Assembly (NCBI GenBank): GCA_025350405.1
Contig: JANXXX010000009.1
Location: 1 to 64,000, forward strand
Origin: Gallionella sp.
Lineage (GTDB): Bacteria > Pseudomonadota > Gammaproteobacteria > Burkholderiales > Gallionellaceae
Reading direction: 5' to 3'
Length of the DNA: 64,000 nt
The notes beneath the pieces are model-generated. The model did no database searches and had not been told where the DNA came from. It worked only from the letters and a program-made list of their open reading frames with translations. Shown in pieces: positions 9,701-21,956 of the stretch. Made by a program: the position numbers and the translations under genes. Every line of letters starts with the position of its first letter. Position 1 is the first letter of the stretch.

Positions 9701-11347
9701 TCAGTCGTCATGACGAGCAAGGTAATGGTTGATCAAGCCGTTGGTCGAGGCATCATGCTTGGTGGCGGAAGTCGAATCGCGTAATTCCGGCCATATCTTC
9801 CCCGCCAGTTGTTTGCCCAGTTCCACGCCCCATTGGTCGAAGGGGTTGATGTTCCACACCACGCTTTGCACGAATACCTTGTGCTCATACAGCGCGATCA
9901 GCATGCCCAGTGTGTATGGATCGAGCTTTTCAAAGAGCAATGAGTTGGTCGGTTTGTTGCCGGGGAACACCTTGTGCGGTAGTAAGGCTTCCAGCGCCTC
10001 GCCTTGCAAGCCTTGCGCAACAAGTTCGGCACGGGCTTCTTCTTTGCTCTTGCCGAGCATCAACGCTTCGGTCTGCGCGTAGCAGTTGGCGAGCAGAATG
10101 GCATGGTGTTCGCCGATTGGATTCTGGCTGTGCATCGGTGCCAAGAAATCTGCCGGAATCATGCGCGTGCCCTGATGGATGAGCTGGTAGAAAGCGTGCT
10201 GGCCGTTGGTGCCGGGTTCGCCCCACACCACCATGCCGGTATCGCAATTCACCGGATTGCCGTCACGATCCACGCGCTTGCCGTTGCTTTCCATTTCCAG
10301 TTGCTGCAGATAGGCGGGGAAGCGGTGCAGGTATTGGTCGTAGGGGAACACCGCATTTGAAGCAGCCCCGAAGAAGTTGCCATACCAGATGCCGAGCAGC
10401 CCCATCAACACCGGGATGTTTTTGTCCAGCGGTGCGCTGCGGAAATGTTCGTCCATCGCATAACCGCCGTCCAGTAACTCCTCGAATTTATCCATGCCCA
10501 CATACAGTGCGATGGGCAGACCGATGGCCGACCATAGCGAATAACGCCCGCCTACCCAATCCCAGAATTCGAATACGTTATGCGGATTGATGCCGAACTG
10601 GGCAGTGGCTGCCAAGTTGGTCGAAACGGCGGCGAAATGGTTCGCCACAGCTTGTTCATCGCCCAGTTTTTCGATCAGCCAGGCACGTGCAGAGCGGGCA
10701 TTGGTCAGTGTTTCCTGTGTAGTGAAGGTCTTCGAACTGACAATGAACAGCGTGCTTGCGGCATCTAGTTTTTTCAGCGTTTCGATGAGATGCGTACCGT
10801 CGATGTTGGAAACGAAGTGCGCGCGCATACTCTGTCTGGCATAAGGCTTGAGCGCTTCGCACACCATCAGCGGGCCGAGGTCTGATCCGCCGATGCCAAT
10901 GTTGACGATGTCGGTGATCTGTTTGCCGGTGTGGCCAAGATGTTTGCCGCCACGCACAGCATCGGTGAAGCTGCGCATCAATCCCAGCACGCGCCACACA
11001 TCCGGCATGACATCCTTGCCATCCACCATCGCCGGATGCTCGGCGCGGTTGCGTAGTGCGGTGTGCAGTGCGGCCCGCTGCTCGGTAGAATTTATTTTTT
11101 CGCCCCCGAACATGCGCTCTATCCATGCTGGCAATCGAGCTTGTTCGGCGAGCTCGATCAGCAGATCAACGGTCTGGTCATTGATGCGATTCTTAGAGTA
11201 ATCGAACAATAGGTCGCCAAGTTTGAGCGAAAACTTGTCGAAACGCGCCGGATCATTCTGAAACATCTGGCGCATGTGGATGGCTTCGATGGTAGCCTGG
11301 TGAAACTTTAGTGCATGCCAGGCGGGAGATTCGGTAAGTTTCGACAT
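9701..11347 (-). CDS. pgi: Glucose-6-phosphate isomerase
   Basis: About 548 aa; [46 protein letters not shown] signatures. Start set at [10 protein letters not shown]. Confidence 0.95.
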   Translation of the reverse strand: MSKLTESPAWHALKFHQATIEAIHMRQMFQNDPARFDKFSLKLGDLLFDYSKNRINDQTVDLLIELAEQARLPAWIERMFGGEKINSTEQRAALHTALRNRAEHPAMVDGKDVMPDVWRVLGLMRSFTDAVRGGKHLGHTGKQITDIVNIGIGGSDLGPLMVCEALKPYARQSMRAHFVSNIDGTHLIETLKKLDAASTLFIVSSKTFTTQETLTNARSARAWLIEKLGDEQAVANHFAAVSTNLAATAQFGINPHNVFEFWDWVGGRYSLWSAIGLPIALYVGMDKFEELLDGGYAMDEHFRSAPLDKNIPVLMGLLGIWYGNFFGAASNAVFPYDQYLHRFPAYLQQLEMESNGKRVDRDGNPVNCDTGMVVWGEPGTNGQHAFYQLIHQGTRMIPADFLAPMHSQNPIGEHHAILLANCYAQTEALMLGKSKEEARAELVAQGLQGEALEALLPHKVFPGNKPTNSLLFEKLDPYTLGMLIALYEHKVFVQSVVWNINPFDQWGVELGKQLAGKIWPELRDSTSATKHDASTNGLINHYLARHDD

Positions 11348-11376
11348 GGCGGTCAATTCAACTCAACAGCCTATGG

Positions 11377-13539
11377 TTATGCCTCTGGCACCAGAACAAC
11401 ACCGGCCAATGGCGGCAAGGCAATCTCGGCGGAGTAGGGCAGGCCCATCCACGGGATCGCTTCGGCATTAATCAATCCGGCGTTGCCGATATTGCTGCCG
11501 GCGTAATACTGCGAATCGCTGTTCAATACTTCACGATACTGGGTTTGCATCGGCAAGCCGATGCGATAGCGGTTGCGCGGAACCGGTGTCAGGTTCAAAG
11601 CGATAATGGCACTGGAGCCGTCGCGCGCGCGGCGCTGGTAGGACAACACCGAATGTTCTGCATCGTTGCAATCTACCCAGGAGAAGCCTTCATGCTGGAA
11701 ATCCAGGTCATGCAGCGCAGACAATTTGCGATAGAGTTGATTGAGGTCATGCGTCAGATTGTGTATGCCGCGATGCGATTCATTGCCCAATTGCCACCAT
11801 TCCAGTTCCCATTTTGATTGCCATTCGCGTCCTTGGGCGAATTCGTTGCCCATGAAGTTAAGTTTCTTGCCCGGGCTGGTCATCTGATAAGTCAACAGCA
11901 AACGCAGGTTGGCGAATTTCTGCCAGGCGTCGCCGGGCATCTTGGACAGCAGCGAACCTTTGCCATGCACGACTTCATCATGCGAGAACGGCATCACGAA
12001 ATTTTCGGTATAGGCATAAAGCTGGCCGAAGGTAAGCTCGTTGTGGTGGTAGCGGCGATGCACCGGGTCGTGTTCGAAATAGCTCAGCGTGTCGTTCATC
12101 CACCCCATGTTCCACTTGATCGAGAACCCCAACCCGCCCAGATAGACCGGGCGAGATACGCCTGGCCATGCGGTGGATTCTTCCGCCATCGTCAAAGCGC
12201 CGGGAAACTCATCATGCACCATGATGTTCATCTCGCGCAGGAATTCCACCGCTTCAAGATTCTCGCGGCCGCCGTATTTATTGGGTAGCCATTCACCTGC
12301 CTTGCGCGAATAATCCAGATACAACATGGAGGCAACTGCATCCACGCGCAGGCCATCGAAGTGAAATTCGGATAACCAGAAGTGCGCGCTGGACATCAGG
12401 AAAGATTTAATTTCGTTGCGTCCGTAATTGAAAATGTATGTGCCCCAATCCTGATGGAAGCCGAGGCGCGGGTCTTCGTGCTCATACAGTGCCGTGCCAT
12501 CGAAGCGTGACAGTGCCCAGCTGTCCTGCGGAAAATGCGCCGGCACCCAGTCGAGGAACACGCCGATACCTGCCTGATGGCAGGTGTCAATCAGAAGGCG
12601 CAACTCGTCGGGAGAACCAAAGCGGCTGGTAGGCGCGAAATAGCCGGTGGCCTGATAGCCCCATGATTCATCAAGCGGGTGCTCGGAAACCGGCATCAGT
12701 TCGATGTGCGTATAGCCCATGCATTTGACGTAAGGCACGAGGTCGGTGGCCAGCTCGCGATAGGTATAAAAGCGTCCATCAGGATGACGTTTCCATGAAC
12801 CGGCATGCACTTCGTAGATGTTGATCGCGCCGTGCAGCCAGTCCCATTGCGCGCGCTGCTTTAACCACTCGGCATCTTGCCATTGATGCTGGTTGGCGGG
12901 AGCGGTGAGGGCGGCGGTGCCGGGGCGCAACTCATAGCCTTGCGCGTAGGGATCGGTCTTGGTCAGGATGTTGCCGGTGGCGCGATTACGTATCTCATAG
13001 CGATACAGCGCATTTTGTTTAATCTCTGGAATGAAGAAATCCCATACCCCGCTGGCCCCGAGCGAACGCATCTGATGAATGCGACCATCCCAATTATTGA
13101 ATTCTCCGACTACACTGACACGTTCCGCGTTCGGAGCCCAAACGGCAAAGCGGACGCCCTTTACGCCATTGATTTCGACGGCATGCGAGCCGAGCATCCG
13201 GTAACTCTGGTGCAGCTTGCCTTCGCTGAATAAATATAAATCCTGTTGCAGAATATGGGAAGGGAATTGGTAGGGATCAAAAATTTCGTGCGTCGTAATG
13301 CCATAATGCATGCGCAAGCGGTAGGGGCGGGGCAGCTCTGCATTTCCGCGCCATTCAAAAACTCCATCTGGATGTATGCGCTTGAGCGATTCCCCTCCGC
13401 TTTCATTGATCAGTTCTACTTGCGTGGCATAAGGTTCATATACGCGGACGATCCACTCTGCGCCTTCATGATGCAGACCGAGTAAACCAAACGGGTCATA
13501 GAGACGGGTTTGCAGCAATGACTCGATCAGCTTATCCAC
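11377..13539 (-). CDS. glgB: 1,4-alpha-glucan branching enzyme (GH13)
   Basis: 720 aa; [61 protein letters not shown]. Confidence 0.95.
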   Translation of the reverse strand: MDKLIESLLQTRLYDPFGLLGLHHEGAEWIVRVYEPYATQVELINESGGESLKRIHPDGVFEWRGNAELPRPYRLRMHYGITTHEIFDPYQFPSHILQQDLYLFSEGKLHQSYRMLGSHAVEINGVKGVRFAVWAPNAERVSVVGEFNNWDGRIHQMRSLGASGVWDFFIPEIKQNALYRYEIRNRATGNILTKTDPYAQGYELRPGTAALTAPANQHQWQDAEWLKQRAQWDWLHGAINIYEVHAGSWKRHPDGRFYTYRELATDLVPYVKCMGYTHIELMPVSEHPLDESWGYQATGYFAPTSRFGSPDELRLLIDTCHQAGIGVFLDWVPAHFPQDSWALSRFDGTALYEHEDPRLGFHQDWGTYIFNYGRNEIKSFLMSSAHFWLSEFHFDGLRVDAVASMLYLDYSRKAGEWLPNKYGGRENLEAVEFLREMNIMVHDEFPGALTMAEESTAWPGVSRPVYLGGLGFSIKWNMGWMNDTLSYFEHDPVHRRYHHNELTFGQLYAYTENFVMPFSHDEVVHGKGSLLSKMPGDAWQKFANLRLLLTYQMTSPGKKLNFMGNEFAQGREWQSKWELEWWQLGNESHRGIHNLTHDLNQLYRKLSALHDLDFQHEGFSWVDCNDAEHSVLSYQRRARDGSSAIIALNLTPVPRNRYRIGLPMQTQYREVLNSDSQYYAGSNIGNAGLINAEAIPWMGLPYSAEIALPPLAGVVLVPEA

Positions 13540-13621
13540 CTAAATCCCTCATTTATCTTGTCTAGTGGGGTAATTGTAAACGATAATGACACCATTCAAG
13601 AAGGTTTATCGGGAGCGAAAA

Positions 13622-14956
13622 ATGAATGATAAATTAAGCTACCTTCAAAAAAAGTATCATGTCTCAACAGATGATTCCGCTGATTCAGAGCCTCGTTTCA
13701 TCAGCCGGATCACCAAAAATACTTACGCCATGGTTCTGGCCGGAGGGCGCGGCAGCCGTCTGTACCAGTTGACCAATTGGCGTGCCAAGCCGGCGGTTCC
13801 TTTTGGCGGCAAGTTCCGCATCATTGATTTTGTGCTGTCCAATTGCGTGAATTCCGGTATCCGTCGCATCGGTGTGGCTACGCAATATAAATCCCATAGT
13901 TTAATCCAGCATATTCAACGTGGCTGGTCGTTCCTGAATGGGCAATTCGGCGAACACATCGACTTGTTGCCTGCGCAGCAGCGTGTCGATGAAACACACT
14001 GGTATCAGGGAACCGCCGATGCCGTATACCAGAATCTTGATATCTTGCGTGTGGCTAATCCAAATTTTGTGTTGATTCTGGCGGGCGATCATGTATACAA
14101 AATGGACTATGGCAAGTTGCTGGCTTTTCATGTGAAAAATAAGGCCGATATGACTGTCGCTTGTTTGGAGGTGCCTGTTGCCGATGCGTCCGCATTTGGC
14201 GTGATGGGCGTGGATGAAAATTCTCGCGTTGTCGAATTTGCCGAGAAACCGGCTAACCCTGCGTCTATGCCAGGAAAGCCGGACAAGTCGCTTGCCAGCA
14301 TGGGCATCTATGTGTTCAATACCCGGTTCCTTTTTGAACAATTGATACGCGATGCGGACGATAAGAATTCCAGCCATGACTTTGGCAAAGATTTGATCCC
14401 ATATATGGTTGGAAAATACCGGGTGTTTGCACAGAATTTCGAACAAAGCTGTGTGGGGATGGGTGATGACCACGTGCCATATTGGCGCGATGTTGGAACC
14501 ATTGATTCTTATTGGGAGGCCAACATGGAGCTGACCAAGGTGGTTCCAGATTTGAATATGTACGATCAGGAATGGCCAATTTGGACACATCAGGAACAAT
14601 TGCCCCCGGCGAAATTCGTCTTTGACGAAGATGATCGCCGCGGTATGGCAATTGACTCGCTGGTTTCCGGTGGCTGCATCATCAGCGGTTCAACAGTGCG
14701 CCGCTCATTACTGTTTTCTGACGTGCGGGTGAACAGTTATTGCAACATCGAAGATTCGGTATTGTTGCCTAACGTGGATGTGTGTCGGGATGTCACATTG
14801 AAACGCGTCATTGTCGACAAGAACTGCAAGATTCCGGATGGTTTGATTGTTGGCGTCAACCCTGAAGAAGATCGCAAGCGTTTCCATGTCAGCCCTAACG
14901 GTGTGACACTTATTACCCCGGAGATGCTTGGACAAAAGACACATCGCTTCCGCTAA
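13622..14956 (+). CDS. glgC: Glucose-1-phosphate adenylyltransferase
   Basis: [35 protein letters not shown]; start at [12 protein letters not shown] (an upstream in-frame ATG at 13586 is also possible). Confidence 0.94.
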   Translation: MNDKLSYLQKKYHVSTDDSADSEPRFISRITKNTYAMVLAGGRGSRLYQLTNWRAKPAVPFGGKFRIIDFVLSNCVNSGIRRIGVATQYKSHSLIQHIQRGWSFLNGQFGEHIDLLPAQQRVDETHWYQGTADAVYQNLDILRVANPNFVLILAGDHVYKMDYGKLLAFHVKNKADMTVACLEVPVADASAFGVMGVDENSRVVEFAEKPANPASMPGKPDKSLASMGIYVFNTRFLFEQLIRDADDKNSSHDFGKDLIPYMVGKYRVFAQNFEQSCVGMGDDHVPYWRDVGTIDSYWEANMELTKVVPDLNMYDQEWPIWTHQEQLPPAKFVFDEDDRRGMAIDSLVSGGCIISGSTVRRSLLFSDVRVNSYCNIEDSVLLPNVDVCRDVTLKRVIVDKNCKIPDGLIVGVNPEEDRKRFHVSPNGVTLITPEMLGQKTHRFR

Positions 14957-14994
14957 TTTTATTTTTCCGCCTCGCGATTGTGGGGTTTTCTACG

Positions 14995-16707
14995 ATGAAA
15001 AAAACCGTTGATTTAGTTTTCCTTTGGCACATGCACCAGCCGGATTACCGCGATTATTCCAGCGGTGATTTCGTATTGCCTTGGACTTATTTGCACGCTA
15101 TCAAGGATTACACCGACATGGCTTATCACCTTGAGAGACATCCCAAAGTCCGTGCCGTGGTGAATTTCGTGCCGATCTTGCTGGACCAATTGGAGGATTA
15201 TACTGACCAGTTTGCCACTGGGCAGTTGCGCGATCCTTTGTTGCGCCTGTTGATACATGAAAATTCCGGCAACCTAACCGCTGAACAACGGCAATTGGCA
15301 TTCGACGCATGTTTCCGTAGCAATCACACCAGGATGATTGCTCCCTATCCGGCATACAAACGCCTATGGGAATTGTTCAATCTTTTGCAAGCCCAAAGCG
15401 AAACTGCGTTGTCCTATTTATCTGGACAGTATGTGGCTGATTTGCTGACTTGGTATCACTTGGCTTGGTGCGGTGAAAGCGTACGTCGCGAGCATGCCTT
15501 GTTAGCACGTCTGATGAGCAAGGCCGACAACTTTAGTCTTGAAGACCGCAAACAATTATTCAACCTTATAGGTGAATTAATTGGTGGCATAATTCCGCGC
15601 TATCGCAAGCTGGCCGAATCCGGGCAAATCGAACTTTCCACTACTCCGCATTACCATCCGTTAGCTCCGCTGTTGATTGATTTCGCCAGTGCCAAAGAAG
15701 CTATGCCGGATGCGCCCATGCCTAACTCGCCTCATTATCCCAAGGGTAGGCAGCGCGTCACTGCACACATTCGGTCAGCCAAGAATAGTCATCGCGCGCG
15801 TTTTGGCTCTGAGCCACAGGGTATGTGGCCAGCCGAAGGATCGATTTCTTCAGAAACTCTGGAGGTGTTTGCGTCCGAAGGTTGTCGCTGGGTAGCCAGT
15901 GGGGAGGGCGTGTTAGTCAATAGTTTGCATCACATGCAGCAGCCTGTTCCTGATCAAGCTCAGTACTTGTACCGTCCTTATCGACTGGAGAAAGGTGCCG
16001 ATGGGTTGAGTTGTTTTTTCCGTGATGACAGGTTGTCTGATCTGATTGGTTTTGAGTATTCGCGCTGGCATGGCAAAGATGCGGCAAAACATTTTGCCGA
16101 ACAGATCGAAGCGATTTCCCAACATGCGCCAAGTGATGAAACGCCTATCGTCAGCGTTATTCTGGATGGTGAAAACGCTTGGGAGTATTATTCCTACAAT
16201 GGTTTTTATTTTCTTGATGAGCTATATGCCGAACTTGAGGCGCACCCCCAGATTCATACTAGCTCTTACAGTGGCTATCTGAAGTTAAGTGCGGCAGGTG
16301 TGGGTAGCGCGAGGGTGCAAAGCTTGCCTGGTATTGTTGCAGGTAGCTGGGTGTATGGTAATTTTTCAACCTGGATAGGTTCCAAGGACAAAAACCATGC
16401 TTGGGATTTGCTATGTGTTGCGAAGCAGAGTTTCGATATGGTTATGTCTAGTGGCCGCCTCAACCAAGCCGAACAAGATACAGCCGAAAAGCAGCTTTGT
16501 TCTTGCGAAAGCTCGGATTGGTTCTGGTGGTTTGGTGACTATAACCCATCACATTCGGTAGCCAGCTTTGATCGGCTTTTCCGCCACAACTTGACCGAGT
16601 TGTATCACCTGTTGAAATTGCCACCGCCACTGAATTTGTCAGAGCCTATCAGTCTGGGCAGTGGCACTCCCGAGGCAGGGGGAGCGATGCGACGCGCCTC
16701 TGAATAG
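14995..16707 (+). CDS. Glycoside hydrolase family 57 protein (alpha-amylase/amylopullulanase-like)
   Basis: VDLVFLWHMHQPDYRDYSSGDFVLPWTYLHAIKDYTDMA, GMWPAEGSISSETLEVFASEG, VILDGENAWEYY are GH57 motifs. Confidence 0.9.
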   Translation: MKKTVDLVFLWHMHQPDYRDYSSGDFVLPWTYLHAIKDYTDMAYHLERHPKVRAVVNFVPILLDQLEDYTDQFATGQLRDPLLRLLIHENSGNLTAEQRQLAFDACFRSNHTRMIAPYPAYKRLWELFNLLQAQSETALSYLSGQYVADLLTWYHLAWCGESVRREHALLARLMSKADNFSLEDRKQLFNLIGELIGGIIPRYRKLAESGQIELSTTPHYHPLAPLLIDFASAKEAMPDAPMPNSPHYPKGRQRVTAHIRSAKNSHRARFGSEPQGMWPAEGSISSETLEVFASEGCRWVASGEGVLVNSLHHMQQPVPDQAQYLYRPYRLEKGADGLSCFFRDDRLSDLIGFEYSRWHGKDAAKHFAEQIEAISQHAPSDETPIVSVILDGENAWEYYSYNGFYFLDELYAELEAHPQIHTSSYSGYLKLSAAGVGSARVQSLPGIVAGSWVYGNFSTWIGSKDKNHAWDLLCVAKQSFDMVMSSGRLNQAEQDTAEKQLCSCESSDWFWWFGDYNPSHSVASFDRLFRHNLTELYHLLKLPPPLNLSEPISLGSGTPEAGGAMRRASE

Positions 16708-16708
16708 C

Positions 16709-18238
16709 ATGGATAAACCTATTTTAGAGGATCGCGGCAGCGGCATATTGCTGCATCCTACGTCGCTACCCGGTGCATTCGGTTCCGGTGACTTTGGCTC
16801 GGATGCATACCGGTTTGTCGACTGGCTGGTAACAGCTGGCCAGTCTTATTGGCAAGTTCTGCCGATTGGAGAAATCGGCCCGGGAAATTCTCCATACATG
16901 AGTAGCTCTGCTTTTGCCGGCAGCATCCTTCTTGTTGATCTTGTGGAATTATCCAGTCATGGTTGGCTCAATTCCGAGGATCTAGTTCCACATCCCGATT
17001 TTCGACCCGACCGGGTAGATTTCACACTCTTGCGGCCATTCCGCCTGGAGCGATTACGCCGCGCTGCCAAGAACTTCTTTGCAAGTAGTCACGATGATAT
17101 GCATCGTTTGTATATGGAGTTCTGCATTACTGAAAGCAAATGGCTTGATGACTACGCGTTATTCATGACGATTGCAGAACGTGAAAATTGGCGTGATTGG
17201 AATCTCTGGCCCACTGAGCTCATACACAGAGAGCCTCAAGCACTGCGGCTTGTGCAAAAAACCTGCTCAGATGAAATCGATTTCTGGAAATTCTGCCAAT
17301 GGTGCTTTGACCGACAATGGTCACGTTTGCGGCTATATGCTAACAATCACGGCATCCGTATCATTGGAGACGTGCCGATATTTGTGGCTTATCAAAGTGC
17401 CGACGTGTGGTCACATCAGGAATTGTTCGCGCTGGACGATAATGGCCGTCCAAACGTCGTGGCTGGTGTGCCACCCGACTACTTCAGCGAGACTGGGCAG
17501 CTATGGGGAAATCCGCTCTTTCGTTGGGACATCCATGAGAAGGATGGTTACGCTTGGTGGATAGATCGTCTCAGGCATGCTCTGCAACAAGCCGACTTGG
17601 TGCGTATCGATCATTTCCGAGGATTTGTTGCCTACTGGGAAGTGGCTGCCGATGCACCCAATGCTATTAATGGAAAGTGGGTAACTGGACCCAGTGAAAA
17701 GTTGTTTGAAGCATTCAAAAAAGCCTTTCCACACCTGCCCATTATCGCCGAAGACTTGGGTTTAATCACGCCTGACGTAATTGAACTGCGCGACAAATTC
17801 AATTTGCCTGGCATGCGTATCTTTCAGTTTGCTTTTGCCGAGGGTGAGTCCAATCACTTTTTACCGCATCACTATGTGCCCAACACAATAGCTTATACGG
17901 GTACACACGATAACGACACAACCCTGGGCTGGTGGAATTCAGTTTCCGAACAGGAGAAAACTTTTGCTCGCCACTATTTGGGCTGTGATGACCAAGACAT
18001 TCATTGGCATATGATGCGTGCGCTTTCAAAATCAGTAGCCTACATTGTCATTTTCCCAATGCAGGATGTACTCGGACTATCCAGTGAACATCGTATGAAT
18101 TTTCCAGGTAGCCAACACGGCAACTGGGAGTGGCGTTTTTCATGGAATCAAGTCCAGCCGGAATTTACTCAGGCATTGGCCGAAATGTCTTTGGAGTTCA
18201 ACCGCAGTCCACATGCTGCCGAACAGCATAACCAATAG
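16709..18238 (+). CDS. malQ: 4-alpha-glucanotransferase (amylomaltase)
   Basis: GSGILLHPTSLPGAFGSGDFGSDAYRFVDWL, GDVPIFVAYQSADVWSH, LVRIDHFRGFVAYWEV, YTGTHDNDTTLGWW. Start at MDKPILEDRGSG just after the GH57 stop. Confidence 0.94.
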   Translation: MDKPILEDRGSGILLHPTSLPGAFGSGDFGSDAYRFVDWLVTAGQSYWQVLPIGEIGPGNSPYMSSSAFAGSILLVDLVELSSHGWLNSEDLVPHPDFRPDRVDFTLLRPFRLERLRRAAKNFFASSHDDMHRLYMEFCITESKWLDDYALFMTIAERENWRDWNLWPTELIHREPQALRLVQKTCSDEIDFWKFCQWCFDRQWSRLRLYANNHGIRIIGDVPIFVAYQSADVWSHQELFALDDNGRPNVVAGVPPDYFSETGQLWGNPLFRWDIHEKDGYAWWIDRLRHALQQADLVRIDHFRGFVAYWEVAADAPNAINGKWVTGPSEKLFEAFKKAFPHLPIIAEDLGLITPDVIELRDKFNLPGMRIFQFAFAEGESNHFLPHHYVPNTIAYTGTHDNDTTLGWWNSVSEQEKTFARHYLGCDDQDIHWHMMRALSKSVAYIVIFPMQDVLGLSSEHRMNFPGSQHGNWEWRFSWNQVQPEFTQALAEMSLEFNRSPHAAEQHNQ

Positions 18239-18494
18239 ATAGGTCGCATCTTTATCATCTATAACATCAATATGTTGGTGAACGAAGTTAAGTTAAGGAA
18301 TAACCTAACCAATTAATGATTTTACATAATATACATTATGCGTATTAATGGGCGGGCAACTTTTGACTTTAGACACATATGAGTACCAAGAGCCTGCTGG
18401 GAACTGTGAAGAGATTATGGGGATTGTGAGATTTGAAGTTAAAAGGATTACGCTAGGCGGAAGTGCGATATCCAAAATAATTTGGGTGAAAAGC

Positions 18495-18571
18495 TGGGGT
18501 GACTGATGGGGCTCGAACCCACGACAACCGGAATCACAATCCGGGACTCTACCAACTGAGCTACAGCCACC
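18495..18571 (-). tRNA. tRNA-His (anticodon GTG), CCA encoded
   Basis: Reverse complement GTGGCTGTAGCTCAGTTGGTAGAGTCCCGGATTGTGATTCCGG...GGTTCGAGCCCCATCAGTCACCCCA; acceptor stem pairs and extra 5' G-1 present. Confidence 0.95.
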
Positions 18572-18597
18572 GTTGAAGCATTTTACTGACAGGCACT

Positions 18598-18674
18598 TGG
18601 CGTGCCCGACAGGAATCGAACCTGCAACCCCCAGCTTAGAAGGCTGGTGCTCTATCCGGTTGAGCTACGGGCAC
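18598..18674 (-). tRNA. tRNA-Arg (anticodon TCT), CCA encoded
   Basis: Reverse complement GTGCCCGTAGCTCAACCGGATAGAGCACCAGCCTTCTAAGCTGG...GGTTCGATTCCTGTCGGGCACGCCA. Confidence 0.95.
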
Positions 18675-18720
18675 AATTCTTTTCTTAGGCTATTCGAACA
18701 ACTAAACAACTACTAGAACC

Positions 18721-18797
18721 TGGTCGGGGTGGAGAGATTCGAACTCCCGACATCCTGCTCCCAAAGCAGGCGCGCTACCAGGCTACGCTACACCCCG
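18721..18797 (-). tRNA. tRNA-Pro (anticodon TGG), CCA encoded
   Basis: Reverse complement CGGGGTGTAGCGTAGCCTGGTAGCGCGCCTGCTTTGGGAGCAGG...AGTTCGAATCTCTCCACCCCGACCA. Confidence 0.95.
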
Positions 18798-18831
18798 AAG
18801 GCTGCGCATTATACAGACACAGGCCTATAAA

Positions 18832-19410
18832 TCAATTTAGTTTGCGATGTTTTTTTAGTCTTGGTGTAGCTAGCATTAAGTAGTAGCCCATTGACCATAA
18901 AGTAAGCAGCGCGGCGAGATACAACAGCAATGAGCCGATCAGCTGGCAATCAAGCCCAAGAAGGTTGTCGTGATACAGCAACAGCAAAATCGCAATCATC
19001 TGAAAGGTGGTTTTCAGCTTTCCTAGCATGGAAACCGCGACACTCCTGCTTTCGCCTAGCTGAGCCATCCACTCGCGCAAAGCGGAAATAGTGATCTCAC
19101 GCCCGATGATGATGAAGGAAATGATTGCGTCGGCGCGCCCCAGCTTCACCAAAACGATCAGCGCTGCTGCAACCATCAGTTTGTCAGCCACAGGATCAAG
19201 AAACGCGCCGAATGCCGAAAACTGATCCAACTTGCGCGCCAGATAACCATCCAGCCAATCGGTAAACGCCGCCAGAAAGAACACGCTAGTGCTGATTACG
19301 TTTTTTAGATGCGGATTAAGCGAGTTGTCCGATAAATAAAAAACGGAAACGAAAACTGGAATGAGCAGGATTCTTAACCAAGTGAGCAAGTTTGGGATGT
19401 TGAGCGGCAT
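18832..19410 (-). CDS. pgsA: CDP-diacylglycerol--glycerol-3-phosphate 3-phosphatidyltransferase
   Basis: MPLNIPNLLTWLRILLIPVFV and the CDP-alcohol phosphatidyltransferase motif TDWLDGYLARKLDQFSAFGAFLDPVADK. Confidence 0.92.
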   Translation of the reverse strand: MPLNIPNLLTWLRILLIPVFVSVFYLSDNSLNPHLKNVISTSVFFLAAFTDWLDGYLARKLDQFSAFGAFLDPVADKLMVAAALIVLVKLGRADAIISFIIIGREITISALREWMAQLGESRSVAVSMLGKLKTTFQMIAILLLLYHDNLLGLDCQLIGSLLLYLAALLTLWSMGYYLMLATPRLKKHRKLN

Positions 19411-19464
19411 GTGGCTAGTGTAGCTGCTGATAAATCTTTTCAGCAACAAAATATTGATTATTTT

Positions 19465-21291
19465 TTAATGGAGTTGCTGGTAAATCTTCTCAGCAAGCGA
19501 TTTGCTGATTCCTTCCACCTGACAGAGCTGCTCAACGCTGGCCTGCGCCACTTCGCGTAAGCCGCCGAAATGCGTCAACAGGCTGCGCCGCCGTTTGTCC
19601 CCTACTCCGCTGATCTCTTCCAGGCTTGATGCGGTGCGTGCCTTGCCGCGCTTGGCGCGATGTCCGGTGATGGCGAAGCGATGGGCTTCATCGCGTATCT
19701 GCTGGATAAGATGCAGCGCCGGATCATCGCTGCGCAACTGTTTTGCCGAGCCATCGGGAAAGATCAACTGCTCCAACCCCGGTTTGCGCTCAACTCCCTT
19801 GGCCACCCCAACCAAGGCCAGCTCATTCAAGCCCAGCTCGTGCATGACTTCCATCGCGATGTGCAATTGTCCCAAGCCACCGTCGATCAGGATCAAATCT
19901 GGCCGCATGGCCTCCTCCCTCTGACCATCTTCTGCAAGCTTCTGGTAGCGGCGCGTCAACACTTGGCGCATCGCCGCATAATCGTCGCCTGGGGTGATGC
20001 CGGTAATGTTGTAGCGGCGGTATTGTGAAGAACGCATATTGAGATTTTCATACACCACGCAGGAAGCCTGTGTTGCTTCGCCCATGGTGTGACTGATGTC
20101 GAAGCACTCGATGCGCTGCAAATCCGGCATATCCAGGAATTCGCGCAGTTTGTCCAGACGCAGCTTCTGTCCGCCCTGCTGCGCTTTGCGTTGCTGCAAG
20201 GCCAGCAGCGCGTTGCGTTGTGCCATTTCCAGCCACTGCTTACGCTCGCCGCTCGCCGCCTGGCTGATCTTTACCGCATGTCCAGCCTGCTCGCTAAGCA
20301 ACTGCGCCAGCGTTTCGTCATCGCATTCGGCATCCAGCACCAGCAACGGAGGCACGCTACGGTTCAAATAATGCTGCGCGATGAACGCCTGTACGATCTC
20401 ATTCGCAGACAAATCTTCGGCATGTTCTGGGAAAAAACTCTTGTCGCCCAAGTGCCGCCCTCCTCTAACCATCGCCAGATTCACACACACTAGCCCATCC
20501 TGCTGCGCCAGCGCGATGATGTCGGCATCCGTTGCGCCGCCGGTGGACTCGACGAACTGCTTTTGCTGCACGGTATGCAAGGCACGCAACTGATCGCGCA
20601 ACGCGGCGGCTTGCTCATAATGTTGCCCTGCTGCCGCTTGCTCCATAGCGGCGCGCAAAGTTTGTTCGACTTCTTGGTGGCGGCCTTGCAGCAGCAGCAC
20701 CGCGTTGCGGATGTCGGCCTGATAATCTTTTTCAGAAATCAACTTCACGCACGGTGCTGTGCAGCGATGGATCTGGTGCAACAGGCAGGGGCGGGTGCGA
20801 TTATTGAATACGCTGTTTTCGCAGGTGCGGACGCGGAAAATCCTTTGCAGTAGTTGAATGCTTTCCTTGGCGGCATAAGAATTCGGGTAAGGCCCGAAGT
20901 ATTGATGCTGTCGGTTAGGTGTGCCACGGTAGTAGGTCAGGCGTGGAAATTCATCCCCGGTTAAGACGATGTACGGATAAGACTTATCATCTCTAAACAA
21001 TATGTTATAACGTGGTCTTAAAGACTTTATTAAGTTATTTTCGAGCAGCAACGCCTCGGCTTCGGAGCGCGTCACTGTGGTTTCAATGCGCGCGATGTGC
21101 GACACCATCAAGCGGATGCGTGGCGAGACATTGGTTTTCTGGAAATAGGACGCGACCCGCTTTTTCAGTTGTTTGGCCTTGCCGACGTACAACACCTCGC
21201 CCTTGCCATCGTAATAGCGATACACGCCCGGCAGCAGCGGCAAGCTGTCGAGTATCGGCTTGGGATCGAACTCGCTTGCCTTGTTGCTCAC
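19465..21291 (-). CDS. uvrC: Excinuclease ABC subunit C
   Basis: GIY-YIG N-terminus ([27 protein letters not shown]), UVR motif, C-terminal HhH ([19 protein letters not shown]). Confidence 0.96.
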   Translation of the reverse strand: MSNKASEFDPKPILDSLPLLPGVYRYYDGKGEVLYVGKAKQLKKRVASYFQKTNVSPRIRLMVSHIARIETTVTRSEAEALLLENNLIKSLRPRYNILFRDDKSYPYIVLTGDEFPRLTYYRGTPNRQHQYFGPYPNSYAAKESIQLLQRIFRVRTCENSVFNNRTRPCLLHQIHRCTAPCVKLISEKDYQADIRNAVLLLQGRHQEVEQTLRAAMEQAAAGQHYEQAAALRDQLRALHTVQQKQFVESTGGATDADIIALAQQDGLVCVNLAMVRGGRHLGDKSFFPEHAEDLSANEIVQAFIAQHYLNRSVPPLLVLDAECDDETLAQLLSEQAGHAVKISQAASGERKQWLEMAQRNALLALQQRKAQQGGQKLRLDKLREFLDMPDLQRIECFDISHTMGEATQASCVVYENLNMRSSQYRRYNITGITPGDDYAAMRQVLTRRYQKLAEDGQREEAMRPDLILIDGGLGQLHIAMEVMHELGLNELALVGVAKGVERKPGLEQLIFPDGSAKQLRSDDPALHLIQQIRDEAHRFAITGHRAKRGKARTASSLEEISGVGDKRRRSLLTHFGGLREVAQASVEQLCQVEGISKSLAEKIYQQLH

Positions 21292-21920
21292 ATCAAGCCC
21301 TTCAGCCCAGCCGCAAATTCCGTCGCCCCACCGTTGGCTGGGTGACGAACAGTACCTGCAATTGGAATGCCCATCTCGCGCAAGAGTCCTTCAGATTTCT
21401 TTCCAACAGCGATAATCTTGGCAGCCGGAAATGTCTCTATCAATATTCGTAATGCGGACTCACCCAACCTGATCTCTTCTGGCGTCGGAGTCCTGTTCGA
21501 CCACAAATTATCCGGGCGATACGGATGTAATTGCATTGCATTCCAAAGGATGGTGCGTTTTTCAATACCCAGTCTGTAGAGCGTCTTCCAGACGATGGTG
21601 GCCGATGGCTCCGAGAATGGCAATCGTCTGGTTGAAAGTCGCCCAGTCAAAGCGGGAATACGCGGGATGGCCCCCTCGCCCAACAAACGTTCGCTTGTGA
21701 AAGCGATACCACTGTAACGACAACCTTGATATCCAGGCGCTTCTCCAGCAAGAATGAATTCTGGATTGCAGTCCAGATGAAGCGCCAGCCTCTCTAACTT
21801 TTCAGCCGGGCCATTACTGGAAGTGTCATGCGGACAACAATCTCGCCAAGGATTGAAAAGGCCGGTTAAGCCAGACGGAAGGGTTTCGACGAGGCTACGA
21901 GCAAGTGATATTTTCGACAT
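21288..21920 (-). CDS. Uracil-DNA glycosylase superfamily protein
   Basis: 210 aa; [25 protein letters not shown] and [22 protein letters not shown] resemble UDG superfamily motifs; overlaps uvrC start by 4 bp. Confidence 0.7.
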   Translation of the reverse strand: MSKISLARSLVETLPSGLTGLFNPWRDCCPHDTSSNGPAEKLERLALHLDCNPEFILAGEAPGYQGCRYSGIAFTSERLLGEGAIPRIPALTGRLSTRRLPFSEPSATIVWKTLYRLGIEKRTILWNAMQLHPYRPDNLWSNRTPTPEEIRLGESALRILIETFPAAKIIAVGKKSEGLLREMGIPIAGTVRHPANGGATEFAAGLKGLM

Positions 21921-21956
21921 TAAGCGTCTTCGTATATTGGGATTACGCCCATTGTT

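Noticed and set aside
13901-14599. 232-aa ORF antisense to glgC
   Set aside because: Overlaps a clear glgC coding sequence fully; no recognisable domain.
18239-18797. tRNA cluster with AT-rich flank as a possible integration site
   Set aside because: No integrase, phage gene or duplicated tRNA end is visible; flanking genes are housekeeping.
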